From Saprospiraceae bacterium (GTDB lineage: Bacteria; Bacteroidota; Bacteroidia; Chitinophagales; Saprospiraceae): a stretch of DNA of 64,000 nucleotides. The position numbers and the translations under genes are program-made. Below the pieces are notes generated by a model. The model saw only the letters and a list, made by a program, of their open reading frames with translations, had not been told where the DNA came from and did no database searches. Of this stretch, positions 17,263 to 25,929 are shown piece by piece; position 1 is the first letter of the stretch, and every line of letters starts with the position of its first letter. The stretch lies in NCBI GenBank assembly GCA_021604865.1, contig BQJU01000006.1, positions 1-64,000 of the forward strand. The letters are read 5' to 3'.

Positions 17263-18813
17263 ATGAAAAAACTACTTCTTTTCACAGCCCTCTTAATCTT
17301 CACTTCGGGCTTGAGCGCCCAAAACACCTTCAATAAGCGCCTGCGCTTTGACTTTCTGGCTGCAGTATTGACCAGTATCCAGCCAACCGATAGCTGTTAT
17401 TATGCGACAGGTATTATTGCCGATACGATATTTCCCTATAATACGGGCAATGTATTTGTCAAGTTTGACCTGGAAGGTAATGTGCAACTGCTCAAAACCA
17501 TTACTGATACTTTGGCTACTTATGAAACCTGGAGAGAAACTTTGAGCTTTACTCATGAAGGAAACCTGGCGGTATCGGGGTTTAGTATAGATTCCACCGC
17601 AAAATTGATGATTATTAAATATGATACCGAAGGAGACACTCTGTTCCTAAAAAAACATTTTTCTTTTTTTTATCCGGATACACATTTTGCTGGTCCTACG
17701 GCAATGGGGATTACATCTGAAAATGGCTTTATCATTGGAGATCGAAACGAAAACCCTAATGGAACTAACAATTATGATATGATTCTTTTAAAATTGGATA
17801 GTTTGGGTAATTTAATCTGGAAAAAAAAGTACGGTGACCCCTATTTTGATCGGCCGGGTTCTATCATTATACAAGAAGATGGTTATATAATAGGAGGAAT
17901 TAAGGATAATACTACTCTAGTAAATTCTAATTATTTCAGCCAGGTTCATATCTTTAAGGTTGATACAGCAGGCCAGATGATATGGAATTACCTAAGCCCA
18001 TTTCATCGCTTAATGGATGAAGCACATTCTATGGTGGCCACCGAAGATGGCGGCCTGGTCATTGCCAGTGCCAATGGAATAGAAGAAAATAATTCTTCAG
18101 TCAATGGCCTTTATTGGAAAAGCGGGTTGATCTTTAAGCTAAATGCCAATCGGCAGATTGAGTGGGAGTGTGAGTTTCGGGATCCTACCTTTCCTACTTT
18201 ATTCAATAGTTTTTCCAAAGTAGTTCCCGTTTCTGATGGAAGTGGTTTTGTGGCCACTGGCTATTTTGTAGAAACCTATCCAAATCTTCATCAAGACCTT
18301 CACGGTTGGTTGGTGAAGGCTTCACCAGAAGGAGATAGTTTATGGAGCCGGAAATTGAGGTTTCTGGATTCATACGGGGATCGTCATTTCCTTTACGACG
18401 TAAAAGAAACCGTCGACGGTGGCTTTATCATGGTCGGTCAGGCCAAAGAATTTAATGCCCCGGCCTATCCCCAACAAGCGTGGATACTTAAAGTAGATCA
18501 ATACGGCTGTCTGGTACCGGGCTGTCATTTGATCAATGACCTGGATGAGGCGGAGGTCGATGCCTTTCGGCTTATTTTGTACCCCAATCCGGTGAGTGAT
18601 TACCTCAATATTTATTATCAGGCCCGCTCTTTACCCAAAAATGGACGGTTCACGATCATGAATGCGGAAGGTAAAGTGGTCCGGGAATTTGCGGCTACGC
18701 AAAATGATGTTACGCAGATATTGCCGGTGTATGACTGGGCTAAGGGGGGTTATTTTTTGCAGTTTTGGGAGGGAGTGGAGTTAAGGGGGAGTCGGAAGTT
18801 TTTGGTGCAATGA
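17263..18813 (+). CDS. secreted protein with T9SS type A sorting domain
   Basis: 516-aa exported protein of unknown role. The start is set at ATG 17263, because MKKLLLFTALLIFTSGLSAQ is a clear signal peptide; the open frame runs 85 codons further upstream but into hairpin-rich DNA. The body consists of repeated motifs such as DLEGNVQLLKT, DSLGNLIWKKKYGD and VKETVDGGFIMVGQAKE, the pattern of a beta-propeller of the delta-60/Kelch-like kind found in many T9SS cargo proteins. The last 80 residues (LILYPNPVSDYLNI ... GGYFLQFWEG ... RKFLVQ) form the type A C-terminal sorting signal, cleaved on export. It stands alone, convergent with the glycosyltransferase. Confidence 0.88.
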   Translation: MKKLLLFTALLIFTSGLSAQNTFNKRLRFDFLAAVLTSIQPTDSCYYATGIIADTIFPYNTGNVFVKFDLEGNVQLLKTITDTLATYETWRETLSFTHEGNLAVSGFSIDSTAKLMIIKYDTEGDTLFLKKHFSFFYPDTHFAGPTAMGITSENGFIIGDRNENPNGTNNYDMILLKLDSLGNLIWKKKYGDPYFDRPGSIIIQEDGYIIGGIKDNTTLVNSNYFSQVHIFKVDTAGQMIWNYLSPFHRLMDEAHSMVATEDGGLVIASANGIEENNSSVNGLYWKSGLIFKLNANRQIEWECEFRDPTFPTLFNSFSKVVPVSDGSGFVATGYFVETYPNLHQDLHGWLVKASPEGDSLWSRKLRFLDSYGDRHFLYDVKETVDGGFIMVGQAKEFNAPAYPQQAWILKVDQYGCLVPGCHLINDLDEAEVDAFRLILYPNPVSDYLNIYYQARSLPKNGRFTIMNAEGKVVREFAATQNDVTQILPVYDWAKGGYFLQFWEGVELRGSRKFLVQ

Positions 18814-18824
18814 GGTTGGTTTCG

Positions 18825-18843
18825 ATACCAAATAAATTGGTAT
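18825..18843. terminator. bidirectional terminator-like palindrome between convergent genes
   Basis: Arms ATACCAA and TTGGTAT around a 5-base A/T loop, lying between the plus-strand T9SS stop (18813) and the minus-strand glycosyltransferase stop (18844). There is no long T run on either side, so efficiency is uncertain. Confidence 0.45.
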
Positions 18844-19587
18844 TTACGAAGCTTCTGCACAAGCATAAGTGTTGAAAAAGCTGCGAAAGCGCATTTGCAA
18901 TACACCAAGCACAGCTTCTTTAACAATATTCTTCGACATTTTAGAGATCCCTTCCAGGCGGTCGGTAAAGGTAATGGGTACTTCTTTGATGCGGAAGCCC
19001 AGGGATCGGGAAGCAAATTTCATTTCGATCTGGAAGGCGTAACCTGCAAAACGGATCTTGTCAAGGTCAATCGTTTCCAAAACTTCGCGGCGGTAACAGA
19101 CAAAGCCTGCCGTTGGGTCTTTTACGGGCATAAAGGTGACGATCCTGACGTAGAGGGATGCACCATAAGAAAGGACAATGCGGTCAAAGGGCCAGTTTTC
19201 CAACCGGCCGCCCCGGACATAACGGGAGCCTACTGCTACATCTGCCCCACCCTTGTGGCAGGCCTGATATAGCCGCAATAAATCCTTGGGATTGTGGGAG
19301 AAGTCGGCATCCATCTCGAAGATGTATTGGTAATGGCGTGACAGCCCCCAGCGAAAGCCGGCAATATAAGCGGTGCCCAAACCTTGTTTGCCCGGTCTTT
19401 CCAGAATGAATAAGGAATCGGGATATTTTTGTTGTGCTGTCTTCACCAGTTCAGCGGTTCCATCAGGGGAACCATCATCTACGATCAATATGTGAAAGTC
19501 GTGTTCTAGTGAAAATACAGTTTCGATCATTCGAACAATATTTTCCTTTTCGTTGTAGGTAGGAATTATGACTAAACTATCCGGCAA
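18844..19587 (-). CDS. polyprenol-phosphate mannosyltransferase-like GT2 glycosyltransferase
   Basis: 247-aa family-2 glycosyltransferase of the DPM1 type, which moves a sugar (mannose in the best-known members) from a nucleotide donor to a polyprenyl phosphate at the cytoplasmic membrane face. The N-terminal VIIPTYNEKENI, HILIVDDGSPDGTAELV and the DxD-type motif FEMDADFSHNP are diagnostic, with GSRYVRGG and the conserved GYAFQIEM further on. There are no C-terminal membrane segments, so it is the short soluble/peripheral form. The sugar and acceptor cannot be read from sequence; no glycan cluster surrounds it. Confidence 0.88.
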   Translation of the reverse strand: MPDSLVIIPTYNEKENIVRMIETVFSLEHDFHILIVDDGSPDGTAELVKTAQQKYPDSLFILERPGKQGLGTAYIAGFRWGLSRHYQYIFEMDADFSHNPKDLLRLYQACHKGGADVAVGSRYVRGGRLENWPFDRIVLSYGASLYVRIVTFMPVKDPTAGFVCYRREVLETIDLDKIRFAGYAFQIEMKFASRSLGFRIKEVPITFTDRLEGISKMSKNIVKEAVLGVLQMRFRSFFNTYACAEAS

Positions 19588-19742
19588 AGCTATTGTGAAT
19601 TGGTAATCATCAAAATTTAAGAAGCCCCAAATATAGACTATTTTTTTGGTATCAAACCCTATGATTTCATTAATATTTGTATGCTAAGTTGGCCTCTATG
19701 TTAAAAACGCGACACTACAATGGAAGCATAAAACCTATTTTC
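19588..19742. other. divergent intergenic stretch
   Basis: Divergent region between the glycosyltransferase (minus) and the outer-membrane protein (plus); AT-rich, no gene. The right end is the repeat listed at 19743-19804. Confidence 0.4.
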
Positions 19743-19804
19743 GAGCATGATTGGAGGCCAAGCCCAATGTAAGACCGGGCAGGTTCTTTTGGCTGCAAAC
19801 ATGC
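19743..19804. repeat. dispersed TGTTTGGAGG-type element, imperfect inverted repeat
   Basis: GCATGATTGGAGGCCAA on the left is mirrored by TTGGCTGCAAACATGC on the right, so the two arms can pair imperfectly over about 16 bp. The core resembles the elements near 24890, 51701 and 62752. Here it lies in the 5' leader of the outer-membrane protein gene. Confidence 0.5.
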
Positions 19805-19825
19805 CCTAACCCTCAAACATGGAAT

Positions 19826-20635
19826 ATGAAAAAAACATGCTTTCTCGTTTTTGTCTTTCTATTTTTCACCTTCAGTTCACTATTGGCTCAAGGGCCAATT
19901 AGTGGATTTATGCCCAATCCCGGACAAACAGACATTGCCCTCTCCTATTCAGGAGAACGGTTTGACACCTATATATTTGGGATGGACAAACAGGATGTTA
20001 GCCTGCGTACCCTCTCCTATAGTCTTTTTCTGGAACACGGTTTAAGTCAACGTTCCTCTGTGGTGGTGTCGGTCCCCTATTTATCAATCGACGATGAAAA
20101 CCAGGGTTTGCAGGATGCTTCTCTATTTTTAAAATACCGCAATCAATATCAGTCTAACGATAATGGCACTTTTAGTATCATCACGGCTGTTGGATTGAGT
20201 TTTCCGCTTTCGCAATATCCGGTTGACACACAAAATCCAATCGGTCAGCGGGCAACCATCTTTGGTGGGCGACTATTGGCCCAATACAATTTTAATTCGG
20301 GTTTATTTCTTCACCTGCAATCTGGTTTTGATTTCCGGGTTATTCCGGAGCCCCAATCTGCAATTCCGGTTTTGTTTCGACTCGGTTATGGTGCTCCCTG
20401 GTTTTATATTGATGGCTGGCTTGAATATTTTCATGCCTTTAGTAGCGCAGTGGATACCAATATCGGTGCTGGGAGCGGATCGCGCTGGTTGCGGACGGGT
20501 GGGACTTTCTATGTGCCTATAAAACCTTATTTCGGTGTTTTTATCGGTGGAGCGCTGGTGTTGAGTGGTCAGAATATTGGCCTCAGCCGACGGTGGAATG
20601 TAGGTGGGGTTTTGAAATTGGGAGCCGGAGAGTAG
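19826..20635 (+). CDS. outer-membrane beta-barrel protein, function unknown
   Basis: 269 aa from the ATG at 19826, chosen because MKKTCFLVFVFLFFTFSSLLAQG is a signal peptide; the longer frame from 19751 adds an unlikely leader. After the signal come alternating amphipathic strands rich in Tyr, Phe and Gly, including QTDIALSYSGERFDTYIFG, SQRSSVVVSVPYLSIDD and a C-terminal set, typical of a 10-14-strand barrel. The closest general resemblance is to transporter-like barrels of the phenol-degradation (MetA) kind, but I cannot assign a substrate. It is monocistronic, divergent from the glycosyltransferase. Confidence 0.75.
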   Translation: MKKTCFLVFVFLFFTFSSLLAQGPISGFMPNPGQTDIALSYSGERFDTYIFGMDKQDVSLRTLSYSLFLEHGLSQRSSVVVSVPYLSIDDENQGLQDASLFLKYRNQYQSNDNGTFSIITAVGLSFPLSQYPVDTQNPIGQRATIFGGRLLAQYNFNSGLFLHLQSGFDFRVIPEPQSAIPVLFRLGYGAPWFYIDGWLEYFHAFSSAVDTNIGAGSGSRWLRTGGTFYVPIKPYFGVFIGGALVLSGQNIGLSRRWNVGGVLKLGAGE

Positions 20636-20656
20636 GGGCAATCCTTGTGGTTGCCC
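20636..20656 (+). terminator. possible weak terminator hairpin
   Basis: GGGCAA and TTGCCC arms around a 9-base loop immediately after the outer-membrane protein stop. No T run follows, so this is only a candidate. Confidence 0.35.
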
Positions 20657-20707
20657 GAGATAACAAGACAAGGTGAGAATGCAATGTAATAAAAAGGTGA
20701 GATGATA

Positions 20708-21091
20708 TCACACCAAATCATTTTCGTCCCAGGTGGTCTCTTTTTTTTGTTTTTTCAATTCGGGTAGGTCGAGAGAATCTTCTTCCCGGGGAAAAGATTC
20801 GGGTAGAGAGCGGCGTTCCAATCTTTCCATTTCCTTACGTATTTCTTTTTCTTCCCAGGCATCCGTATCGCCTAGAAATGGCAGGCCGAATACAGAAAGG
20901 TAATGGATCAAAACACCAATGCCCCAACCCAAGGCGGGAAAGATAAACCACCACTCGCCATGAAAGGTGACTGCATTGAGCAAAAAGAAAAAAACAATCA
21001 TGGCGCCATAATAGCCAAGGTGGCTATAAAATCCTTTTTTGTTAGCTACCCTTTTGCGGGCTTTGGCATAATTATCTTCTACTTTTCTCAT
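20708..21091 (-). CDS. 2TM-domain membrane protein
   Basis: 127 aa. The layout is a basic N-terminus (ARKRVANKKGFYSHLGYYG), two membrane segments (about 25-45 and 50-72, AMIVFFFLLNAVTFHGEWWFIFPALGWGIGVLIHYL) and a charged C-terminus with a helical KEIRKEMERLERR stretch and the final WDENDLV. This is the 2TM domain (PF13239 type), common in Bacteroidota and sometimes fused to LytS-like sensors. Its paralogue starts the pair, 3 bp upstream, so both are probably cotranscribed. Role unknown. Confidence 0.85.
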   Translation of the reverse strand: MRKVEDNYAKARKRVANKKGFYSHLGYYGAMIVFFFLLNAVTFHGEWWFIFPALGWGIGVLIHYLSVFGLPFLGDTDAWEEKEIRKEMERLERRSLPESFPREEDSLDLPELKKQKKETTWDENDLV

Positions 21092-21094
21092 ACT

Positions 21095-21442
21095 TTAAAC
21101 TAAATCTCTTTCGTCGTATAAAGGCTTTTTTTCTTTGATTTTATCTAAATCCAGAAAATCGTCCTCCTCAGGTTTCATTTTGCGCATTTCTTTTTCAATC
21201 ATGTTTTCTTCCCATTGCTTGCTGAGATAACCGGAGCTGCCCAGGCCGTAAACTTTCATGTAATGGGAAAACAAACCGATTCCCCAGAAAAAGATAATGG
21301 GTATCCAACTAAAACCTTGGCCCTGAAATAGGGTAAGGCCCAACATAAGGGTATTCACCACAATGAAAGATCTAAGGTGATTGTGAAATTTGATTTTTTC
21401 TTTCACTTTACGCTCAGCTTCCCTTCTATAATCGCTATTCAT
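21095..21442 (-). CDS. 2TM-domain membrane protein (paralogue)
   Basis: 115 aa with the same plan as its downstream neighbour: basic AERKVKEKIKFHNHLRSF, two membrane segments (about 25-42 and 46-66, FIVVNTLMLGLTLFQGQGFSWIPIIFFWGIGLFSHYM), a charged helix EENMIEKEMRKMKPE and the C-terminal DERDLV that mirrors DENDLV in the paralogue. The two genes look like a tandem duplication, 3 bp apart. The proteins may act as a heteromeric pair (inference). Confidence 0.85.
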   Translation of the reverse strand: MNSDYRREAERKVKEKIKFHNHLRSFIVVNTLMLGLTLFQGQGFSWIPIIFFWGIGLFSHYMKVYGLGSSGYLSKQWEENMIEKEMRKMKPEEDDFLDLDKIKEKKPLYDERDLV

Positions 21443-21542
21443 ATACTGATTTTATAAATTTTGTCTTTGTCTAGCAAATTTTGTTTGGAATATACATGTT
21501 TTGAGAGCACTCTGTCAAGAATAATCGACTAAAATACTCAAA

Positions 21543-21875
21543 TCAACTGCGCATAAGGCTCCCACTCAAAGCACCTAAGCCGGCGGTAATTCCACCAAAC
21601 AAGGCAGTCATGGCTACCACCATTATTGCTGGGCCACCAAATAAAGCGCCAATTTTGGTAGCTAATAGCCCCTCGTTAGTATAATTTAACACCGCAGCAT
21701 AAATCCCCCAGAGCAACATGCCCGCAAGCAAGCCACTCCAAAAACTGGTCAAAGGTTTCAGCTTGGCAAGCAGACTAAGCAGTGCAGCCACAATGGCCAA
21801 ACTCCACCACGGCAAAAATAACTGGAAGATCGCTCCCAAAATAATGATTCCTGATATCGTCAATAATAAACGCAT
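21543..21875 (-). CDS. small integral membrane protein
   Basis: 110 aa from the ATG at 21875, one base behind the acylase stop; the longer open frame to 21980 overlaps the acylase in another frame and is rejected. Three to four hydrophobic segments cover nearly the whole chain (MRLLLTISGIIILGAIFQLFLPWWSLAIVAALLSLLA..., SGLLAGMLLWGIYAAV, IGALFGGPAIMVVAMTALFGGI, LGALSGSL). I recall no specific function. Tight spacing suggests cotranscription with the acylase-family gene. Confidence 0.75.
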   Translation of the reverse strand: MRLLLTISGIIILGAIFQLFLPWWSLAIVAALLSLLAKLKPLTSFWSGLLAGMLLWGIYAAVLNYTNEGLLATKIGALFGGPAIMVVAMTALFGGITAGLGALSGSLMRS

Positions 21876-21876
21876 T

Positions 21877-24312
21877 TTACTGTTTTGAAAAGGTGTAACT
21901 GGATAAAATATTTTGGCGATTGTCTTCGGCATTCCGCATGAAAAACAATTCATTGTATTCGCCATTGGCCCATTGATCAATCATACTATCATAAAACGGG
22001 CTTCCGGGATTACCCGATTGTCCGCCAGGATAAATGCCATAAGCTTTGACCTCATCATTCAATTCCACGATCATTCGCCAGGAAGGGCCATGGTTTCTTT
22101 TGATGGCGTTTAATGCTTCGGCATAGCCTCCAACTGAAATATTGCCCACAGAAAAGGAGGGGATTCTGGCAAGGTGATTGATAGACGTATTTTTGTATAT
22201 TTGCCAATTATAGCTGCCATCCGGATAATTTTCATCCAGGCTTTTCTGCATTTCGTGAAAAGCCATGGTGGCAATCTGGGAAGCATTTTCCCGTTCAGGG
22301 CTTACTTGTAGATCAAAGAGGATGTGCTCTGGGTTTTCCCGCATCAGGGCAATGAATCGCCAGGTTTCGGGATACAAAATTTCTATAGAATCCTTAAACG
22401 CCAACACTTCATCAAAGGTTAGCCGGTAGGCTGCATCACACCATTCCTCAAAAATCACAGGCGCCTGTTCGTCTTTTTCAAAGCGGTAATTCCATTTACG
22501 CAATAATTGCAGGTCATTTTTTTCTTCCTGATTGAGTTGAGTTTCATCTACCAATGCCAACAAAACTTCAAGGCCTTCTTGTGCTTTCAGGCTGAAATTG
22601 TTGTTTTGCAATTGCATCATATCCGCTACTTTGATGTCCTGCATGGGTTCCAATAACTGGTTGAGCAATCGACCCCGGTAATCATCAAAACCTCCGTTAT
22701 AATAATATGGATAGCTGTCATCTGTAGATTTTTGGTTCGCCGAAGAGACAAAACCTCGCTCCGGGTTGCGGATTTGAGGAATCTGGTCATTGGGAATAAA
22801 CCCTGCCCATCCCTGATCTGAGTGGCTGCCGTCCTGCACAAAACGTCCTTGGTTCTTTCGTTTAATCGGAAATTTACCTTCTACTTTTATAGCTATATCC
22901 CCGTCCCTTGCAGCAAAAACAAAATTTTGTCCCGGACTGTCAAAATAACTGATGGCCTGGGAATAATCCTCATAGTTTTTGCTCGTCATCAGGCCTACAA
23001 AAGTGCCCATTTCGTAATGATCACGTTCAGCTGGTTTGTCGTGTACCACCCAGCGCATAGCCATATCCATATAAGGGGAATCGCCCGAATCATAGACAAC
23101 TGGTCCCCAGTGGGTATATTTTACTCGTTCAACGACCGGTTCGGCCCGCCCCCTAACTTTTATCTTTTCTTCTCGATAGGTAATGGCTTGCTCTTGTCCG
23201 TCAATCAAGTATTGCTCCTTTTGGTCATTGGCCCAATCAATCGTGTACCAATCCATTACATCCTGCCCAACATTGGTCATACCCCAGGCAATATTTTCAT
23301 TAAATCCAATAATAATACCGGGCGCACCGGGCAGTGAAACCCCATAAGCATTTGCTTCTGGACAATGAATTTGTGTTTCAAACCAAATAGAAGGCAGGGA
23401 AAGCTGCAGATGGGGGTCATTGCAGAGTATAGGATGGCCACTTGCCGTTTTACTGCCTGCTACTGCCCAGTTATTGCTTCCTATAAATTCGGGAGGATTG
23501 GGGAACAAGCGGAAGGGTGGAAGGGCCTGACTGATCGTAGTTTTACTGATCGAATCAACTGCGATGGATTCAAAAGGCCAGGGCGTACCTGCCGGAATGA
23601 TTGGCGACTGTTGGGGATTTTTCTCAGGATAAAGAAAGTCAAACATATCCTGTCCAAGGATACGGAGCATATTGGAGGATTCGAGGTCTTGTTGACGAGC
23701 AGCAAGCGTTTCGGCCATACTTTTAACCAAGAGAGCAGACTTCAGCGGGCTCCAAGGTTCTGGTGTATAATTCAGCATCTTGAATTCCAGGGGATAGTCG
23801 GCTGGGGAAAGCTCGGATATCCAGGCATTAACTCCTGCCGAATAAGCTTCTATCCATGGCCAATCTTTACTGTTCTTCCAGACACTCAGCGTATTTTCTG
23901 CTGCCCAAAGGAGGCCTTTGCGACGTTGGAGCTGATCGCGTTTTAAAAGACCTTCACCTAAAACTTCAGCCAACCGGCCACCTGTAGAGCGCACAGAAAT
24001 ATCCATCTGCCAAAGACGGTATTTTGCCGTAAGGTACCCTTGTATAAAAAAAGCATCTTCCAGGTTATCAGCAAAAATATGAGGAACCAGCCGATCATCC
24101 ATCACCACCTGGACTTCTTGTTTAAGTGGTGCAAATGTTAACGTTTGAATAGGCGTTGGCTCTCCGGATTCTGCATTTTGCCAAAATCCACGAAATGGAT
24201 TAAAAAAGTCTCCTGTCGGTGGAAGTGCTAAATCGAAAGGATGGTGTGTATTACCAAAATAAATGAAGCCAAGGGTGAGCAAGAGTGCTGAAGCCAACTT
24301 GATCAATCGCAT
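21877..24312 (-). CDS. penicillin acylase family protein (Ntn hydrolase)
   Basis: 811 aa from ATG 24312 (MRLIKLASALLLTLGFIYFG, a signal peptide or anchor); an upstream ATG at 24351 would put 13 polar residues before it. Members are exported, fold as a precursor and self-cleave before a serine that becomes the nucleophile of the beta chain. The site is seen at EFIGSNNWAVAGSKTASG, with Ser at about residue 279, followed by the LCNDPHLQLSLPSIWFE stretch. The alpha-chain motif FADNLEDAFFIQGYLTAKYRLWQMD and the later GMTNVGQDVMDWYTID and EGRFVQDG-like elements fit the family. Substrates range from penicillins to N-acyl homoserine lactones and other amides; this one is not predictable. Confidence 0.92.
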   Translation of the reverse strand: MRLIKLASALLLTLGFIYFGNTHHPFDLALPPTGDFFNPFRGFWQNAESGEPTPIQTLTFAPLKQEVQVVMDDRLVPHIFADNLEDAFFIQGYLTAKYRLWQMDISVRSTGGRLAEVLGEGLLKRDQLQRRKGLLWAAENTLSVWKNSKDWPWIEAYSAGVNAWISELSPADYPLEFKMLNYTPEPWSPLKSALLVKSMAETLAARQQDLESSNMLRILGQDMFDFLYPEKNPQQSPIIPAGTPWPFESIAVDSISKTTISQALPPFRLFPNPPEFIGSNNWAVAGSKTASGHPILCNDPHLQLSLPSIWFETQIHCPEANAYGVSLPGAPGIIIGFNENIAWGMTNVGQDVMDWYTIDWANDQKEQYLIDGQEQAITYREEKIKVRGRAEPVVERVKYTHWGPVVYDSGDSPYMDMAMRWVVHDKPAERDHYEMGTFVGLMTSKNYEDYSQAISYFDSPGQNFVFAARDGDIAIKVEGKFPIKRKNQGRFVQDGSHSDQGWAGFIPNDQIPQIRNPERGFVSSANQKSTDDSYPYYYNGGFDDYRGRLLNQLLEPMQDIKVADMMQLQNNNFSLKAQEGLEVLLALVDETQLNQEEKNDLQLLRKWNYRFEKDEQAPVIFEEWCDAAYRLTFDEVLAFKDSIEILYPETWRFIALMRENPEHILFDLQVSPERENASQIATMAFHEMQKSLDENYPDGSYNWQIYKNTSINHLARIPSFSVGNISVGGYAEALNAIKRNHGPSWRMIVELNDEVKAYGIYPGGQSGNPGSPFYDSMIDQWANGEYNELFFMRNAEDNRQNILSSYTFSKQ

Positions 24313-24351
24313 TTTATTACGCTTGTAGGTTACAAAATCTAAAGTTAGCAA

Positions 24352-24723
24352 AATCCTCCTATGAATAGCAAGAATAACTTAGAACATTCATTCAACTGTA
24401 TAAATGTCACAAAAAACAAAATTTTGCTCATTAATAAACATAATATCACTTCTTACAAGTAAGAAAAAATAAGGATATATTTTCTAAATCTAATTCCAAA
24501 ATTCATCAAAAAACAAGAATATTCAATGTTACAATTTCATACTAATTGATGATGAAAAGAATAAATAATTTACATTTTGAACAGGCTATTGTTTTTCGTG
24601 ACTTGAAATAATGTTAATTTTTTAAGTTGTAGTTCTAATTTTCTAAGGCTAAAAATTTGAAAATCAATCACTAACACTAAAAGTAATAATGACCTAAATA
24701 GGCGAAAAAAAAGGCTGAAATAA
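24352..24723. other. AT-rich non-coding region
   Basis: Very AT-rich DNA upstream of the acylase gene with no open frame that looks coding. It may hold the acylase promoter on the minus strand and, on the plus strand, the start of a short transcript ending at 24830. Confidence 0.5.
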
Positions 24724-24754
24724 TTGCCTTTTCCATCAAAAGGCTTTAATATTG
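24724..24754 (+). promoter_or_regulatory. candidate promoter of a short plus-strand transcript
   Basis: TTG (24724-24726), a 20-bp spacer and TAATATTG (24747-24754), one mismatch from the Bacteroidota -33/-7 pattern TTG-N19-21-TAnnTTTG. The spacer itself contains a 7-bp palindrome (GCCTTTT/AAAAGGC), so the segment may instead be a weak hairpin. Confidence 0.3.
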
Positions 24755-24798
24755 TAGCATCTTAAAGTAGTTTTTGTGTTTATTTGTTTGGGTTAGAG

Positions 24799-24829
24799 AC
24801 CCTTGCTCACTAGAAGCAAGGGTTTTTTT
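24799..24829 (+). terminator. strong rho-independent terminator without an upstream gene
   Basis: Perfect 9-bp arms ACCCTTGCT and AGCAAGGGT around a 7-base loop, followed by a T7 run. No plus-strand gene ends upstream in this interval. The 5' arm also pairs with a preceding GGGT (24790-24793) in an alternative small hairpin. Confidence 0.75.
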
Positions 24830-24855
24830 ATATGTTTTTTTGCCTCATTTACATA

Positions 24856-24889
24856 AAAAAAGCCCTCCGGCATTTGCCAAAGGGCTTTT
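24856..24889 (-). terminator. terminator of the DUF1573 gene
   Basis: Arms AAAAAGCCCTC-type (left) and GAGGGC-compatible AAAGGGCTTTT (right) form a hairpin of about ten pairs; on the minus strand it is followed by TTTTTTT. It lies about 60 bp behind the stop at 24952. Confidence 0.75.
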
Positions 24890-24909
24890 AAGTGCATGTT
24901 TGGAGGTCA
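24890..24909. repeat. 20-bp dispersed repeat aagtgcatgtttggaggtca, copy A
   Basis: Exact 20-of-20 match to 51701-51720. Both copies lie just behind the 3' end of a minus-strand gene. A loosely complementary stretch (caaacaaacact) follows at about 24921-24932, so a hairpin is possible here. Confidence 0.8.
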
Positions 24910-24951
24910 AACTTTGGCTACAAACAAACACTAAGCAAAATATCCCGAAGT

Positions 24952-25422
24952 TTAGTTGTTGTTAAACAAACCACCTTCATTAGAAGGAACACCTTCAGGT
25001 TGATCAGGTTTCTTTTCTACTTTTCCTTTAATCGTCAATACGACATTTTCTTCACCAATATTAGTGGTCAAGGTTACCCGCTTGGTAAATGGGCCTAAAC
25101 GGTTAGTATCATATCTTACCTTGATCTGGCCAGTTTCACCAGGAAGGATTGGTTCTTTAGGATAGGTAGGTACTGTACAGCCACAGCTACCTTTAGCATG
25201 GGTAATAACGAGAGGCTCCATACCGGGATTACTGAAATTGAAATAGCGATAAGGATCAGAACCTTGCTCAATAGTACCGTAATCTACCAAATCAGCTTCG
25301 AAAACCATCTGAGGGCCATCCTGTGGAGCTGTTTGCTCTTCTGGCACGATTGTAGTTTCTTGCGCAAACGCTACAAAGCTAAACGCCATAAAGAGTGCTA
25401 GTACGGAAAAAAACTTCTTCAT
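24952..25422 (-). CDS. DUF1573 domain-containing exported protein
   Basis: 156 aa. Signal peptide MKKFFSVLALFMAFSFVAFAQ, then an Ig-like DUF1573 domain (about 38-140). The family motif is FEADLVDYGTIEQGSDPYRYFNFSN, then GSCGCTVPTYPKEPILPGETGQIKVRYDT with the CGC cysteines, then KRVTLTTN and NVVLTIKGKV. Such proteins are abundant in Bacteroidota; their role is unknown, probably periplasmic. It has its own promoter-like box and terminator, so it appears monocistronic. Confidence 0.93.
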   Translation of the reverse strand: MKKFFSVLALFMAFSFVAFAQETTIVPEEQTAPQDGPQMVFEADLVDYGTIEQGSDPYRYFNFSNPGMEPLVITHAKGSCGCTVPTYPKEPILPGETGQIKVRYDTNRLGPFTKRVTLTTNIGEENVVLTIKGKVEKKPDQPEGVPSNEGGLFNNN

Positions 25423-25465
25423 TCTGATTGTATTTTAGTTTAAAGATGTGCTTAAAATGTTCTTA

Positions 25466-25473
25466 CAAATTTA
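25466..25473 (-). promoter_or_regulatory. candidate -7 box TAAATTTG of the DUF1573 gene
   Basis: Exact match to TAnnTTTG, 43 bp before the ATG. A TTTTG stands upstream at shorter than usual spacing. Confidence 0.45.
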
Positions 25474-25929
25474 TGGGAATAAAGATCAAAATAAAAGTTT
25501 TATCCCTTTAAATTAGTTAATGAGATGTTAAGCTTGAAAAATCAAGAATTCAGCTACTGGGCTTTTGACGGCAATAAATTTAAAAAGTAACAACGCCGCA
25601 CTTCATTGTCGTCTAATCTTTATCGTTCAAGCAACCCTTCTATATTTAACGACTTTTTTACCAAAAAACTTATGTGCAAGCGGCTCTATTAAACCCTTCA
25701 CGGCTAAAAGATGTTATACTTTTAGTAAAGAAAGTGCAAAATTTTTCGTAAATTCGCAGTCGTTTTTCTGGATAAGTTGAAATTAAATTTTGCAAGCTTG
25801 ACAATGAGCATATTATAGTCCGCGCATTAAATTTCGCTTAAATATTCCAGGCAAATCTGTCAGGAAGTCGCCACCCTTGAAAAAGGATTCCAGTCAGATT
25901 TGATCCCGTCAACCAAACCAAATTAAAGT
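25474..25929. other. divergent intergenic region
   Basis: About 450 bp between the divergent DUF1573 and E1 genes, without a supported gene. A near-consensus -7 element, TAAATTCG, occurs around 25749-25756 on the plus strand and could serve the E1 gene. Nothing else is recognised. Confidence 0.45.

Noticed and set aside
23365-23946. Plus-strand frame opposite the acylase gene
   Set aside because: Antisense shadow of a certain gene with unlikely composition.
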